DNA of 64,000 bases from an uncultured Pseudomonadota bacterium (lineage in GTDB: Bacteria; Myxococcota_A; Bradymonadia; Bradymonadales; Bradymonadaceae): NCBI GenBank assembly GCA_913057905.1, contig CAJXPB010000004.1, positions 186,001 through 250,000 of the forward strand, written 5' to 3'. The translations under genes and the position numbers were made by a program. The notes beneath the pieces are model-generated. The model was not told the DNA's origin. It worked only from the letters and a program-made list of their open reading frames with translations, and searched no databases. Shown here piece by piece: positions 1-9,156 of the stretch (positions are counted from its first letter, which is position 1; each line of letters opens with the position of its first letter).

Positions 1-627
1 GAGGCCGATCCCTTCGGCTCCACGGTGACGCGATCGGTCGAATACATCGCCGACTCGGACGAGACCGTCTACCTCTTCGTTGAACGCGAAGACGACCCGG
101 GAAGTGACCAGTTCACGGTCGACATCGAAATCAATCAACCCACCTGCACCCCGCCGGCTGCGAGCTGTACCTCGGGCGGCGATGTCAACCTGTGCAAGAA
201 CAAAGGGTTCACCCAGCAGACCGTGACGTGTTCGAACTGCTGCACGGACGCCGACGCCATCGGAGGGTCGCCAAACGTAGCGATTCCCGATGGTGACTTC
301 TCGGGCATCGATCAGACCGGAACAATTAGCTGTGCCGGAACGGTGTCCAAGGTCTTCGTGGGCGTGCAGATCGACCATGTCTTCAGGGGCGATGTGAAAA
401 TCGACCTGACCAGCCCGGCCGGGACGACCGTCACAGTCAAGAATGACAATTTCAATAGCTCACCGGATATACGAGGCATTTACCCGCTTTCGCTGACACC
501 GGACAATGCGCTCTCGATCTTCCAGGGTGAAGATCCAAATGGTACGTGGACGCTCAATGTGGCCGACACCCTCGGCTTGTTCACCGGGGATCTGGAGAGC
601 TGGAATGTCTGGGTGAGCTGCAACTGA
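1..627 (+). CDS. Modular lipoprotein paralogue, 3' end, with C-terminal P domain (partial)
   Basis: The frame is open at the window edge, so only the last 208 residues are seen. They hold the end of a beta module, a Cys-rich linker (CTPPAASC onwards, with a CSNCC pair) and a final domain of about 120 residues. That domain has the hallmarks of the proprotein-convertase P domain: a DVKIDLTSPAGTTV strand pair, NGTWTLNVAD, and a closing SWNVWVSCN. The same linker and domain end the genes at 9157 and 12253, so this is the first visible member of the array. P domains usually sit beside a subtilisin-like protease, but no protease is visible in this gene's relatives. A strong hairpin follows the stop. 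Function unknown; binding or adhesion is an inference. Confidence 0.85.
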   Translation, partial: EADPFGSTVTRSVEYIADSDETVYLFVEREDDPGSDQFTVDIEINQPTCTPPAASCTSGGDVNLCKNKGFTQQTVTCSNCCTDADAIGGSPNVAIPDGDFSGIDQTGTISCAGTVSKVFVGVQIDHVFRGDVKIDLTSPAGTTVTVKNDNFNSSPDIRGIYPLSLTPDNALSIFQGEDPNGTWTLNVADTLGLFTGDLESWNVWVSCN

Positions 628-656
628 GTCGACTGACAAGAGCACACCGATCATCT

Positions 657-684
657 GCGCCCCGCTGCCCTCGCAGCGGGGCGC
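657..684 (+). terminator. Hairpin terminator after the partial P-domain gene
   Basis: A perfect 12-bp GC-rich stem (GCGCCCCGCTGC / GCAGCGGGGCGC) with a CCTC loop starts 30 bases after the stop. The T tract is weak. Confidence 0.7.
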
Positions 685-861
685 ATTATGTTGGTGCGTG
701 TGCGTCCGGTCGGTCCGCGGTGTCGGACAGGCGAACCCAGCAGCGGAACCTGATTCGCAGGACGTTTCGTTCAACCGTTGAAATCCCAACGACTCGACAC
801 GAGGGAAGGGTTTGAACACTTTGGGCTTTTGTGGAATATTGCCCTTTGAAGGTGAAGCTGA

Positions 862-875
862 GTTAGGAAACTAAC
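862..875. promoter_or_regulatory. Leader inverted repeat GTTAG-gaaa-CTAAC
   Basis: A perfect 5-bp inverted repeat lies 137 bases before the ATG at 1013. Related CTAAC/GTTAG repeats occur in the leaders of the genes at 30195, 33836 and 37517. It may be a regulator site or a 5' UTR hairpin. Confidence 0.35.
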
Positions 876-1012
876 ATAGATATAGGTGTTGAGACCGCCT
901 GAGTTCCGACAGGCCACGAGAAGCCGTGGCGATGTGCGACGACGGTCAATGCCTGCGCGATGCCTTACTCAAGTTTTTAGACGTCAGTGCAACGGTATCC
1001 TGAGGAGTGTCC

Positions 1013-4000
1013 ATGCTACGTTCAGCACAGTCCCATCGGTTCTGGAGATTTTCTTCTCGATTGGCGATGTTCGGGGCTCTGGTCCTGGCGTTTGCGTTCG
1101 CCAGCGGTTGTGGAGAAGAGGACCCCTGCGCGACGAAAACCTGTAATTTCGGGGTCTGCGATTCATCGAACGGGGACTGTGTCAACAAGGAAAGTTGCCG
1201 CGTCGACGAGGAATGCGTTCCCGGGTTCGTATGCGGGCAGGGAAATACGTGCGTCGCGCAGAACCAATGCTCCTCGGATGCCGACTGCCAGGCGGGTGTC
1301 TGTGAGGAGGGCGCCTGTGTCAATCCGCCGTCGTGTGAAGAGGACTCTGAGTGTCTGCAACGGACCTATTGCGGGCAAGACGGAACATGTGTCCCCGATC
1401 CCTGTAACGAGGTCAGTTGCAACCGGGGCGTCTGCCAGCGAGGCACCGACAACTGCGTTGCCGCCGACTCGTGTACCAAGCGGACCGAGCAGCTCGACTG
1501 TCTGTCCGGGCAGAAGTGCCTGGAGAACTCCTGCGTCGATCGCGAAAACTATTGCGATCAACTGACGTGCGATCGAGGCGTCTGCAGCTACCAGCAGGAA
1601 GGCTGTGTCAACGCCGACGACTGCGAGGGTGACCGCGCCAACTGCCGCGAAGGCTTCTTCTGCAATCAGATGGATCGATGCCAGCGGGATCGCTGCGTGC
1701 AGGGCAACGTCGATTGCGAAGATGGAGGCGTCTGCGATCCGACGACCGGCCTGTGCACCAACGCGGGCAGTTGTGAGGAGAATGCCGATTGCACCAGCGA
1801 ATATCTTTGCATCAACGGAAGCTGCACGCCGGAGGGGTCGGCGTGCGGCGATGCCTCCGGGGACGGGGGCTGCCCGGGCAACCAGGTGTGTGCCTACGAC
1901 GATGCCAACAACACGGCCTCGTGTACCGAACCCGAGGTCTGCGAGACATCGATAGATTGTCTGGCCGACCGCGCATGCGGCGGACGGACCTGTCTCAGTT
2001 CGACGGAGTGTAAGAGTGATGTGTACGAGCCCAACAACATGATGGGCGAGGCCACCAACGTATTCGGCGTGGCCCCGAACGGGTATCTCAGCGGGACGCT
2101 GTGTCAGCAAGATACCGACATGTACACCTTTACCACCACCGACGTTGTCGAAAATACCTTCAGCGGTGAACTCTTTATCAAAGTGACAATCCCCGATGCG
2201 GATATCGGACTCGGGGAGGCGACGATGACCCTGACGGGACCCGAAGGGAGCGAACTCGGATCGGCCAGTTTGGGGGCGATGGGTCAGGATGGTTCGATGT
2301 CGGTGACCACGAACCTGGGGGTCCCCGATCACGGCACCTATTCGCTGGCGATCAACACCGGTGACAGTATGTCGATCAACGGCCTCAGCTACGATTTGAA
2401 TGTCTCCATCCAGCCGACCGATGCAACGGCGGCCTGTTCGGATCCCGACACCATCGTTCCCGGCCAACGGGTCTCCGGTGATGCGAGCACTACATCGGAT
2501 ACCGGCCTCGGTTCTTCCTGCACGACCGGCGATGATTCGGCCAAAGACGTGGTGTATGAACTTCGAGTCGACCGTCCCCAAGAGGTCACCATTCGAGCCA
2601 TCCCATCACTGAGTAGCCAGAATATGACGGTGGCGCTGCGGGATCGATGCCGGGAGGCTCCGACGGAACGTGCGTGTGCGGACAATCAGGGAGAGGGCGG
2701 CTCCGAGACGATCACGCGTGTGCTGGCCGAGGGAAGCTACTACATCGTGCTGCAGGCCGCGGAGGGCGGGGAGCTTGGCCCCTACGATCTGGTCGTCGAC
2801 CAAAATTACTTGACGACCTGTGGGTCGGGCAGCAACTACTGCATCGACGGGTCGACGGCGGCCATCTGTGGGCGCACCGGTGGGCGGTTCAATGAACTGA
2901 CGTGCGACGAGGGATGCCATACCTCGACGGGTGAATGCTACCCGCCCGACGGGGATGTCTGCGCCACGGCGCCGACGATAGCCGATCAAATGAGTACGCA
3001 GACGCGCCAGATCGATCTCCGGCAATACAACAATGATTACACCATCGCACCGGGCGGATGCCTCGATGAGAACCCCCGAACCGGTGGTCCGGATCGAGCG
3101 TACAATGTGACCGTCCCCTCGGGGAAGGTGTTCACGGTGCGCTCCAGCTTCGCCAACGGCGTGCAGGGCTCGCTGTATTTCGTCGACGACTGTACGGACG
3201 TCGATGGAACCTGCACCAAAGGAGCCCAGGGCGACGACGACTCGCCCTCCGAGGAGGAGCTCTTCTTCCGGAACACGACTGACAGTGAGGTCACCAAGAC
3301 GTTTATCGTCGACACGGCGGCCGACCAGGCCTTTTCGACCGCCCAACTGGAATTTCTCTTCGAAGAGATTGTCTGCAGCCCTGCAGCTACCCAGTGCAAT
3401 CAGTCGGGCAATGTCGACATCTGTAACTCAAAGGGGACGGCCTTCTCGGGCACCGAAACCTGCACGGCCTTCGAGTGCCAGAATGGATACTGTCCCGGCG
3501 ACTCCTGCAGCACTCCCTACAACATCACCCAGGCCGCCTCGCAGAGTGGTGGCTTGAGCATGACCGGTATCGGCTGGAGCAACTTTACCAGCCAGATTTC
3601 CGGGGACGACACCTGTGGTGGCGCCGAGAACATCGACAACGTCGATACCGAAGGGGTGGACGTGGTCTACCAGATAGACCTGGGGGCCAACGAATACTTC
3701 AGCGCCACCGTCTCGAACATCGATCCGCAACAGGCGTCGCTGTATCTGAAGTCCTCGCTGGATTGTGGGACGACGAACACGACCTGTTTGGATGCTATCG
3801 AGGAAGAGGGAGACGATGTCTCGGTGAGCTACGCCACGCAGAACCCGAAGACCCTTTACATGATTGCGGACACCGAAGACGACACGGGTGGTACCTTCGA
3901 TCTCAGTGCGAACATCCAGTCGACGACGTGTCCTCCGGCTGGCTCGAGTTGCTCGGGCGGTGACGTGCAGACATGTGCAGCCGACGGGCTCAGTCAGGGC

Positions 4001-4468
4001 TCGACTTACAGTTGCAGCAGTGGCTGTACGGGCGGTTTCTGCAACACGCGCGACTCCGAGTATTGCTGGGATGCCGAAAACATTACCTCGCAGTTGAAAT
4101 CCACCAACGGACTCGACCGCCAGATCAACTGGTCGAACTTCAACAATGACATCGAAGAGGACATCCCCTGCGGAGATGTCGATGATTTCGACAGCGACGG
4201 GGAAGACGCGGTGTACGTCGTGGATCTGCAGGCCAACGAGAAACTGACCATCAACCTCAACGTGCAGGGGTCCAGTGCAGATGCTTCGCCGTACATCATC
4301 CGCACCTGCGAAGATGCCGCGGGGACGTGTCTGGCCGGCGATGACTCGAGCGGAGACAGTACCGTGACATATACGGCGGCGTCCCCCGAGACGGTCTTCG
4401 TGGTGGCCGATCACGACGATGGATTTAGCACACCATCGGACTTCCAGATCACCGGGAACATTCAGTAA
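1013..4468 (+). CDS. Giant modular Cys-rich lipoprotein (module order: alpha, then IQ-type tail)
   Basis: 1151 residues. The ATG at 1013 is preferred over the in-frame GTG at 1007 because GAGGAG at 1002-1007 is well placed for it. Residues 1-33 are a lipoprotein signal ending FASGC, followed by GEEDPC. Residues 35-335 are a run of small units of the C..D..C...yC...g.C kind, similar to Dickkopf-N/EGF-like repeats. A PPC-like domain opens with VYEPNN near 335, and a second runs about 473-600 (YYIVLQA). After a Cys linker comes a third beta domain (RQIDLRQYNNDY, about 648-787). A fourth domain (830-972, with DPQQASLYLKSS) resembles one in the gene at 25990. The tail (1015-1151) begins EYCWDAENITSQLK and ends NIQ. 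I infer an outer-surface protein; its ligand is unknown. Confidence 0.9.
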   Translation: MLRSAQSHRFWRFSSRLAMFGALVLAFAFASGCGEEDPCATKTCNFGVCDSSNGDCVNKESCRVDEECVPGFVCGQGNTCVAQNQCSSDADCQAGVCEEGACVNPPSCEEDSECLQRTYCGQDGTCVPDPCNEVSCNRGVCQRGTDNCVAADSCTKRTEQLDCLSGQKCLENSCVDRENYCDQLTCDRGVCSYQQEGCVNADDCEGDRANCREGFFCNQMDRCQRDRCVQGNVDCEDGGVCDPTTGLCTNAGSCEENADCTSEYLCINGSCTPEGSACGDASGDGGCPGNQVCAYDDANNTASCTEPEVCETSIDCLADRACGGRTCLSSTECKSDVYEPNNMMGEATNVFGVAPNGYLSGTLCQQDTDMYTFTTTDVVENTFSGELFIKVTIPDADIGLGEATMTLTGPEGSELGSASLGAMGQDGSMSVTTNLGVPDHGTYSLAINTGDSMSINGLSYDLNVSIQPTDATAACSDPDTIVPGQRVSGDASTTSDTGLGSSCTTGDDSAKDVVYELRVDRPQEVTIRAIPSLSSQNMTVALRDRCREAPTERACADNQGEGGSETITRVLAEGSYYIVLQAAEGGELGPYDLVVDQNYLTTCGSGSNYCIDGSTAAICGRTGGRFNELTCDEGCHTSTGECYPPDGDVCATAPTIADQMSTQTRQIDLRQYNNDYTIAPGGCLDENPRTGGPDRAYNVTVPSGKVFTVRSSFANGVQGSLYFVDDCTDVDGTCTKGAQGDDDSPSEEELFFRNTTDSEVTKTFIVDTAADQAFSTAQLEFLFEEIVCSPAATQCNQSGNVDICNSKGTAFSGTETCTAFECQNGYCPGDSCSTPYNITQAASQSGGLSMTGIGWSNFTSQISGDDTCGGAENIDNVDTEGVDVVYQIDLGANEYFSATVSNIDPQQASLYLKSSLDCGTTNTTCLDAIEEEGDDVSVSYATQNPKTLYMIADTEDDTGGTFDLSANIQSTTCPPAGSSCSGGDVQTCAADGLSQGSTYSCSSGCTGGFCNTRDSEYCWDAENITSQLKSTNGLDRQINWSNFNNDIEEDIPCGDVDDFDSDGEDAVYVVDLQANEKLTINLNVQGSSADASPYIIRTCEDAAGTCLAGDDSSGDSTVTYTAASPETVFVVADHDDGFSTPSDFQITGNIQ

Positions 4469-4493
4469 CCGGAATGTACCGCCCCCGAACAGC

Positions 4494-4532
4494 CGATGGG
4501 CCCGCCGCTCGCCGCGGCGGGCCCATCGTTTT
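4494..4532 (+). terminator. Strong intrinsic terminator
   Basis: A perfect 15-bp stem from CGATGGGCCCGCCGC with a TCGC loop ends in TTTT at 4529-4532, 26 bases after the stop. Confidence 0.9.
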
Positions 4533-4765
4533 GTGGCATTCGCCTGGGTGGTAAGAAATCAACGGTCGGGGTAAAATATCCCCGAGCGACGGTGCCAGAG
4601 GGGGTGTTGGAAGGCGAATATCATTTGATTCAAGGGCCAGAATTTGAGAGGGTTTCTGCCAGTCGAGGCGCGATGCGTAAGAAAATGGACAGGAGAGTTG
4701 AGAACGACCCTTCAAACGTGACGTCCTCCCCTCGAATCAGTCGACTGTTTATTGGAGAGCAACCT

Positions 4766-7700
4766 ATGAGACACACGGAGAATCGAGTTCGTGGCTTCAT
4801 GACGACGTTGGCCATGGTCGCAGTCGTGGCGATGGGGAGTATTGCCGTCGTCGGTTGCGGGGAGGATGACCCCTGCGCGACCAAGACGTGTGAATTTGGG
4901 ACGTGTAGTTCGGACGACGGTCGATGCGTCAACATGGAGAGTTGCCAGGTCGATAAGGACTGCGTGCCCGGATACCTCTGCGGCGACGACAACACGTGTG
5001 TCGCGCAGAATACCTGTTCTGCGGATGCCGACTGTGACGTCGGCATCTGTCGGGACGGCGCGTGTGTCAATCCATCGGAGTGTACGCAAAACGGTGATTG
5101 TCTGCCTCGTACCTACTGCGGCGATGACGGCTCCTGTAAAGCCGATCCGTGCAACGAGACGTCGTGCCGACGGGGCGTCTGTCAACGAGGTACAGACAAC
5201 TGCGTGTCCGCGGACTCATGCACTGAGGACACCGAAGTCCTCGACTGTATTGCCGGAGAAAAGTGCGCCAACGGTTCGTGTGAGCCGAGAGATTCCTTCT
5301 GCGAAAACGTCACCTGTGATCGCGGTGTCTGCGACTTCGACGGTGGCGGGTGCATCAACGCCCCCGACTGTGACGGCGACGATTCGAATTGCCGGGAGGG
5401 CTTTTTCTGCAATGATATGAACCAGTGTGCCCCCAACCTGTGCGTTCGAAATCAGGTCGACTGCCAAGGAGACGGGGTCTGTCGTCCGGCAACGGGGACC
5501 TGTGAGAATGCAATGAGCTGTGAGTCCAACAGCGATTGTGTGGACTCGCCGCCGCATCTGTGTGTGGACAATACCTGTGTGCTCGAGTCGGCGGCGTGCG
5601 GCAATGCCTCCGGAGATGGCGGATGCCCCGGGAACCAGTTGTGCGAATACGAGTCGGAATCGCTGACCGCGACGTGCGCGGAACCCGAAAACTGCGAGAC
5701 GTCGATCGATTGTCTGGAGGGGCGCCAATGCGGCGGGTCTGTCTGCATCGAGGCCGTCTCCTGTCGGCCCGACGACTTCGAGCCGAACAATGCGGCCGGG
5801 GAAGCAACCGTGTTTACGGACGTCGACGATCGTCTGACGGTCCAGGGTAGATTGTGTCAGGGTGATACCGATATCTTCGAGTTCGATACCAGTCAGATCA
5901 TTGAGCCGACGAGTTCCGGCACGATCGTCGCTGATGTCACGATTCCCAAGCGAGCGGTCGGACTCGGCGAACTGTCGATGAGGCTCCTGGGCCCGGACGG
6001 CAACGAGATCGGAAGTACGTCGCTGGGCGCAATGGGGCAACAGGGCAGCGCCCGGCTCACCCATCCGATTTCGATCCCCGACCAGGGTGTCTACACGGTC
6101 GAGATCACTACCGGCGACGAAATGACGTCCGCGGGACTTGGCTACGACCTGTCGATCAATATTCCCCCGCAGAGTGGGATTCAGTCTTGCTCCGAAGCAC
6201 CGACACTGACGCCCGGTCAGCGCGTCTCGGGTAATACCGATGAGGGGGCGAATTCCTTCGGTGCAAGTTGTATGACCGAGGACGAGACCTCACCGGAGCG
6301 GGTCTTCGAACTTCAACTCGAGAAGGCCCAGGAAGTCAGGGTCGAGGCGACGCCGATTACCTCCGAAGGGGACCCGGTCGTATCGCTGCGACGCCGGTGC
6401 ACCGAAAGCGGAACCGAGCTGGCGTGTTCGAACGCCACGGGAGGCGGAGAGTCGGAGTCGGTCCAGAGGCTTCTCAGCGCAGGGTCGTACTACGTCATTG
6501 TCCAGCCGGCGGACGGCGAGTCGCTCGGGAACTTCGCGTTGACCGCCGATAGAATCTCACTGACCACATGTGGGCCGCAGGACAATCACTGCAGCGATGG
6601 CCAGACGGCAAACATCTGCTCGAATACGGGAGGGCGATTTTCCGCTGTTTCGTGCACAAATGGGTGCAATCCCATGATTGGAGGTTGCTTCCCGCCGGTC
6701 GGCGACACCTGCGGCGACGAACCTTCGATATCCAAAGAATCGATGTCCAAGATGCGCACCATCGACTTGCGCCAGTTCAATGACAACTACAGCCTCTCGA
6801 GCGGCGGGTGTATCGAGGGAGAGCCTCGTACTGGGGGCGCCGATGCAACCTACTCCGTGACCATTCCCGCCAACACCACGATGACCGCGTCGGTCAGCTA
6901 CGGAGCCGGAGCAAGTGGTGCGCTCTATATTGTCGATGATTGCAGTGATGTCGGGGGCACCTGTCAGAAGGGAACCCAGAGCGAGGATAATACATCGAGT
7001 GAGGAGGAGATCTTCTTCTCGAATACGACGGATTCCTCGGTGACCAAAAAGCTGATCATCGATACGGCTGCAGACCAGACACTCGGTCAGACAGACGTCA
7101 GCTTCACATATGAAGATATCGTCTGTCCCCCCGGTGGAGGCCAGTGTCTGATGAACGGAAACCGGGAGATCTGCAATCCGAAGGGAACTGCTTACACGGG
7201 TACGGAAACCTGCGATTCCTTCGCCTGTGACGGTGGATTCTGCCCGGGAGACACCTGCGCCGCTCCGTACAATGTCACGCAGGAGGCGCGAAACAGTTCG
7301 AATGGCGTGACCTATGGAGAGTTCAACTGGGGTGACTTTGCAGATGACTACCGAGGCGGTGGCTGCGGAGTTGAGGCCAGTCACACGGAAGGCACCGATA
7401 TGGTCCTGCAGGCCGACTTGCAGGCAGGCGAGGTTCTGAATGCAACGGTGTATTCCGATGACAGCTCGCCGCTCGCCGACCCGTCGATCTACATTCAGGA
7501 TACCTGCGGTGCGCTGAGCAGTTCGACCTGCCTGGCCGGTCAGGAGACCAACGACGAGACGGCCAGTGCCACCTTCTACGCCAAGACCGCCCAGACGGTG
7601 TTCATCTTCGGCGATGCCGATGACAAGGCTGCCAGCGAGGAGATCTCCATGGAAGTCAATATCGCTCAGACGGTCTGTACACCATCTGGTTCGTCCTGCA

Positions 7701-8218
7701 GCGGCGGCGATGTTCAGACGTGTGCATCGGACGGTCTCAGCCAGGGCTCCACCTACAGTTGTTCGAGCGGCTGTACGGGCGGATTCTGCAACAACCGTGA
7801 TTCGGAGTACTGCTGGGATGCCGAGAACATTACATCGCAGTTGAAGTCCTCCGGCGGATTCAGCCGCACCATCGACTGGTCGAACTTCAGCAACGACCTG
7901 GAGCAGGACATCCCCTGTGGTGACGTCGATGACTTCGAGAACGATGGTCAAGATGCCGTCTATGTCGTCGACCTTCAGCCGAATGAGACACTGTCGATGA
8001 CCCTGGATCCCCAGGGCTCGTCGGCCGACGCCGGACCATACATCATCCGCACCTGTGAGGATCCCGCCGGCACTTGCCTGGCCGGAGACGACCCGAGCAG
8101 CGGCCCGGGCACCGTGAGCTTTACGGCGAACCAGGCCGAAACGGTCTTCGTCGTGGCCGACCACGGCGACGGATTCGGCACGCCGTCGGACTTCCTGCTG
8201 ACGGGAGACATTCAGTAG
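4766..8218 (+). CDS. Giant modular Cys-rich lipoprotein (beta module, IQ-type tail)
   Basis: 1150 residues from ATG 4766, which has GGAGAG at 4754-4759. The open frame reaches back to 4496, but that stretch includes the previous terminator and lacks a signal peptide. Residues 1-31 form the lipoprotein signal (IAVVGC, then GEDDPC). The Cys-rich section runs to about 335, PPC-like domain 1 starts at DFEPNN (337), and the second runs about 471-598. The fourth domain (831-970) has EFNWGDF, SDDSSPLADPSIYIQDTC and IFGDADD; close relatives are in the genes at 15431, 18696 and 33836. The tail matches that of the gene at 1013. The 4469-4765 gap is the longest leader in the array and includes a GGGG-TAAAATAT-CCCC inverted repeat. 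Confidence 0.9.
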   Translation: MRHTENRVRGFMTTLAMVAVVAMGSIAVVGCGEDDPCATKTCEFGTCSSDDGRCVNMESCQVDKDCVPGYLCGDDNTCVAQNTCSADADCDVGICRDGACVNPSECTQNGDCLPRTYCGDDGSCKADPCNETSCRRGVCQRGTDNCVSADSCTEDTEVLDCIAGEKCANGSCEPRDSFCENVTCDRGVCDFDGGGCINAPDCDGDDSNCREGFFCNDMNQCAPNLCVRNQVDCQGDGVCRPATGTCENAMSCESNSDCVDSPPHLCVDNTCVLESAACGNASGDGGCPGNQLCEYESESLTATCAEPENCETSIDCLEGRQCGGSVCIEAVSCRPDDFEPNNAAGEATVFTDVDDRLTVQGRLCQGDTDIFEFDTSQIIEPTSSGTIVADVTIPKRAVGLGELSMRLLGPDGNEIGSTSLGAMGQQGSARLTHPISIPDQGVYTVEITTGDEMTSAGLGYDLSINIPPQSGIQSCSEAPTLTPGQRVSGNTDEGANSFGASCMTEDETSPERVFELQLEKAQEVRVEATPITSEGDPVVSLRRRCTESGTELACSNATGGGESESVQRLLSAGSYYVIVQPADGESLGNFALTADRISLTTCGPQDNHCSDGQTANICSNTGGRFSAVSCTNGCNPMIGGCFPPVGDTCGDEPSISKESMSKMRTIDLRQFNDNYSLSSGGCIEGEPRTGGADATYSVTIPANTTMTASVSYGAGASGALYIVDDCSDVGGTCQKGTQSEDNTSSEEEIFFSNTTDSSVTKKLIIDTAADQTLGQTDVSFTYEDIVCPPGGGQCLMNGNREICNPKGTAYTGTETCDSFACDGGFCPGDTCAAPYNVTQEARNSSNGVTYGEFNWGDFADDYRGGGCGVEASHTEGTDMVLQADLQAGEVLNATVYSDDSSPLADPSIYIQDTCGALSSSTCLAGQETNDETASATFYAKTAQTVFIFGDADDKAASEEISMEVNIAQTVCTPSGSSCSGGDVQTCASDGLSQGSTYSCSSGCTGGFCNNRDSEYCWDAENITSQLKSSGGFSRTIDWSNFSNDLEQDIPCGDVDDFENDGQDAVYVVDLQPNETLSMTLDPQGSSADAGPYIIRTCEDPAGTCLAGDDPSSGPGTVSFTANQAETVFVVADHGDGFGTPSDFLLTGDIQ

Positions 8219-8247
8219 GGTCTGGAACCAACAAACCGACGAGAGTC

Positions 8248-8286
8248 AGCGAGCCCGCCGGCCGAATCCGGCGGGCTCGCTTTTTT
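8248..8286 (+). terminator. Strong intrinsic terminator
   Basis: A perfect stem, AGCGAGCCCGCCGG paired with CCGGCGGGCTCGCT, is followed by TTTTTT at 8281-8286. Confidence 0.95.
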
Positions 8287-8479
8287 GACCCAATGCCTCG
8301 AAACCATCTCCAGGTTTTGAATCGGTAAACGCCCTAAAGAACGGTCGAATTTTTTGGGAAGATAGCGTGCTTTCAGCATCAGTCATCTGGGTGTTCACCT
8401 TCTAAAGGTAGCTGCGAGCCGAATCTGAGTAGGGAATGCAAGTCCTGACAATTGAGTGGTTTCATCTCGAATGAAACGT

Positions 8480-9065
8480 GCGGCTGAGCGGAGACGCGGC
8501 GGATGAGAGCATTCGCGACGGTTTGAGGGGCGGGGTCTACTACATCGTCGTGCAGGCGCCATCGTCGTGCAGGCGCCCGGCGACAAGACATTGAATAACT
8601 TCGATATGACGATCGAACTCGCCCGTGAAACTGGCTGGAACGCCTCGAGACGATGGTTCCTCATTCGAGGACGCCGTCACCTGCTCGAACCTGTCGAGTG
8701 TACGTTCCAGTCCCAGCGTCAATTTCTCCTTCGGTTCACCCGCGAATGACTCTGTACCCCTGAGCGGATGTAACGGCACTGTGTCCGAAGTGCTTGTTCC
8801 CATCAATATCAGCCACCCAATTGAAATGGATGTAGAACTCGAGCTCACGACTCCCGATGGGACTACTGTTGCGCTCGAGTCCGGAAATGGCGCATTCGCC
8901 AGTTGTCCGAATGGTACGTATGGAGATGATCTCAATGCCTCTGGCAACTTGAGTGACTTCGACGGCTGGGGCGGAAACGGGAGCTGCAGCATCGAGCGGG
9001 GCGGGTGTTTGTGTTTGAACACCCCGAGTGGTGCAATGACGTGCACCATTTGCACAAGTCCGTAA
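8480..9065 (+). pseudogene. Collapsed remnant of a P-domain-type array lipoprotein
   Basis: Between two intact genes lies a chain of fragments matching the gene at 9157, in order but with the intervening parts missing. About 8500-8612 matches 10849-10943 (YYIVVQAP...LNNLDMTI). About 8613-8648 matches 11034-11071 (ELACDAGCNAS region). About 8650-8990 matches 11600-11950 (SFEDT, then most of the P domain). About 8990-9020 matches the terminator arm near 12090-12117. A 17-bp unit (CATCGTCGTGCAGGCGC) is duplicated near 8543-8576. There is no start, signal peptide or Cys-rich N-terminus. The stretch 8290-8480 shows nothing I recognise. A short open frame (8625-9065) survives but is not likely to be made. 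Confidence 0.8.
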
Positions 9066-9156
9066 GATGTGAGACGTTTAGTAGCCGTAAAGGTCGAGGA
9101 AGAGTAAGAAAATTTACGCAGTAGTTGGCGCTCAGCGCTTTAGATGAGGAGAGATC

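Noticed and set aside
1-627. Subtilisin-like protease from the P domain
   Set aside because: The two complete relatives with the same domain have no catalytic domain, so a protease is not supported.
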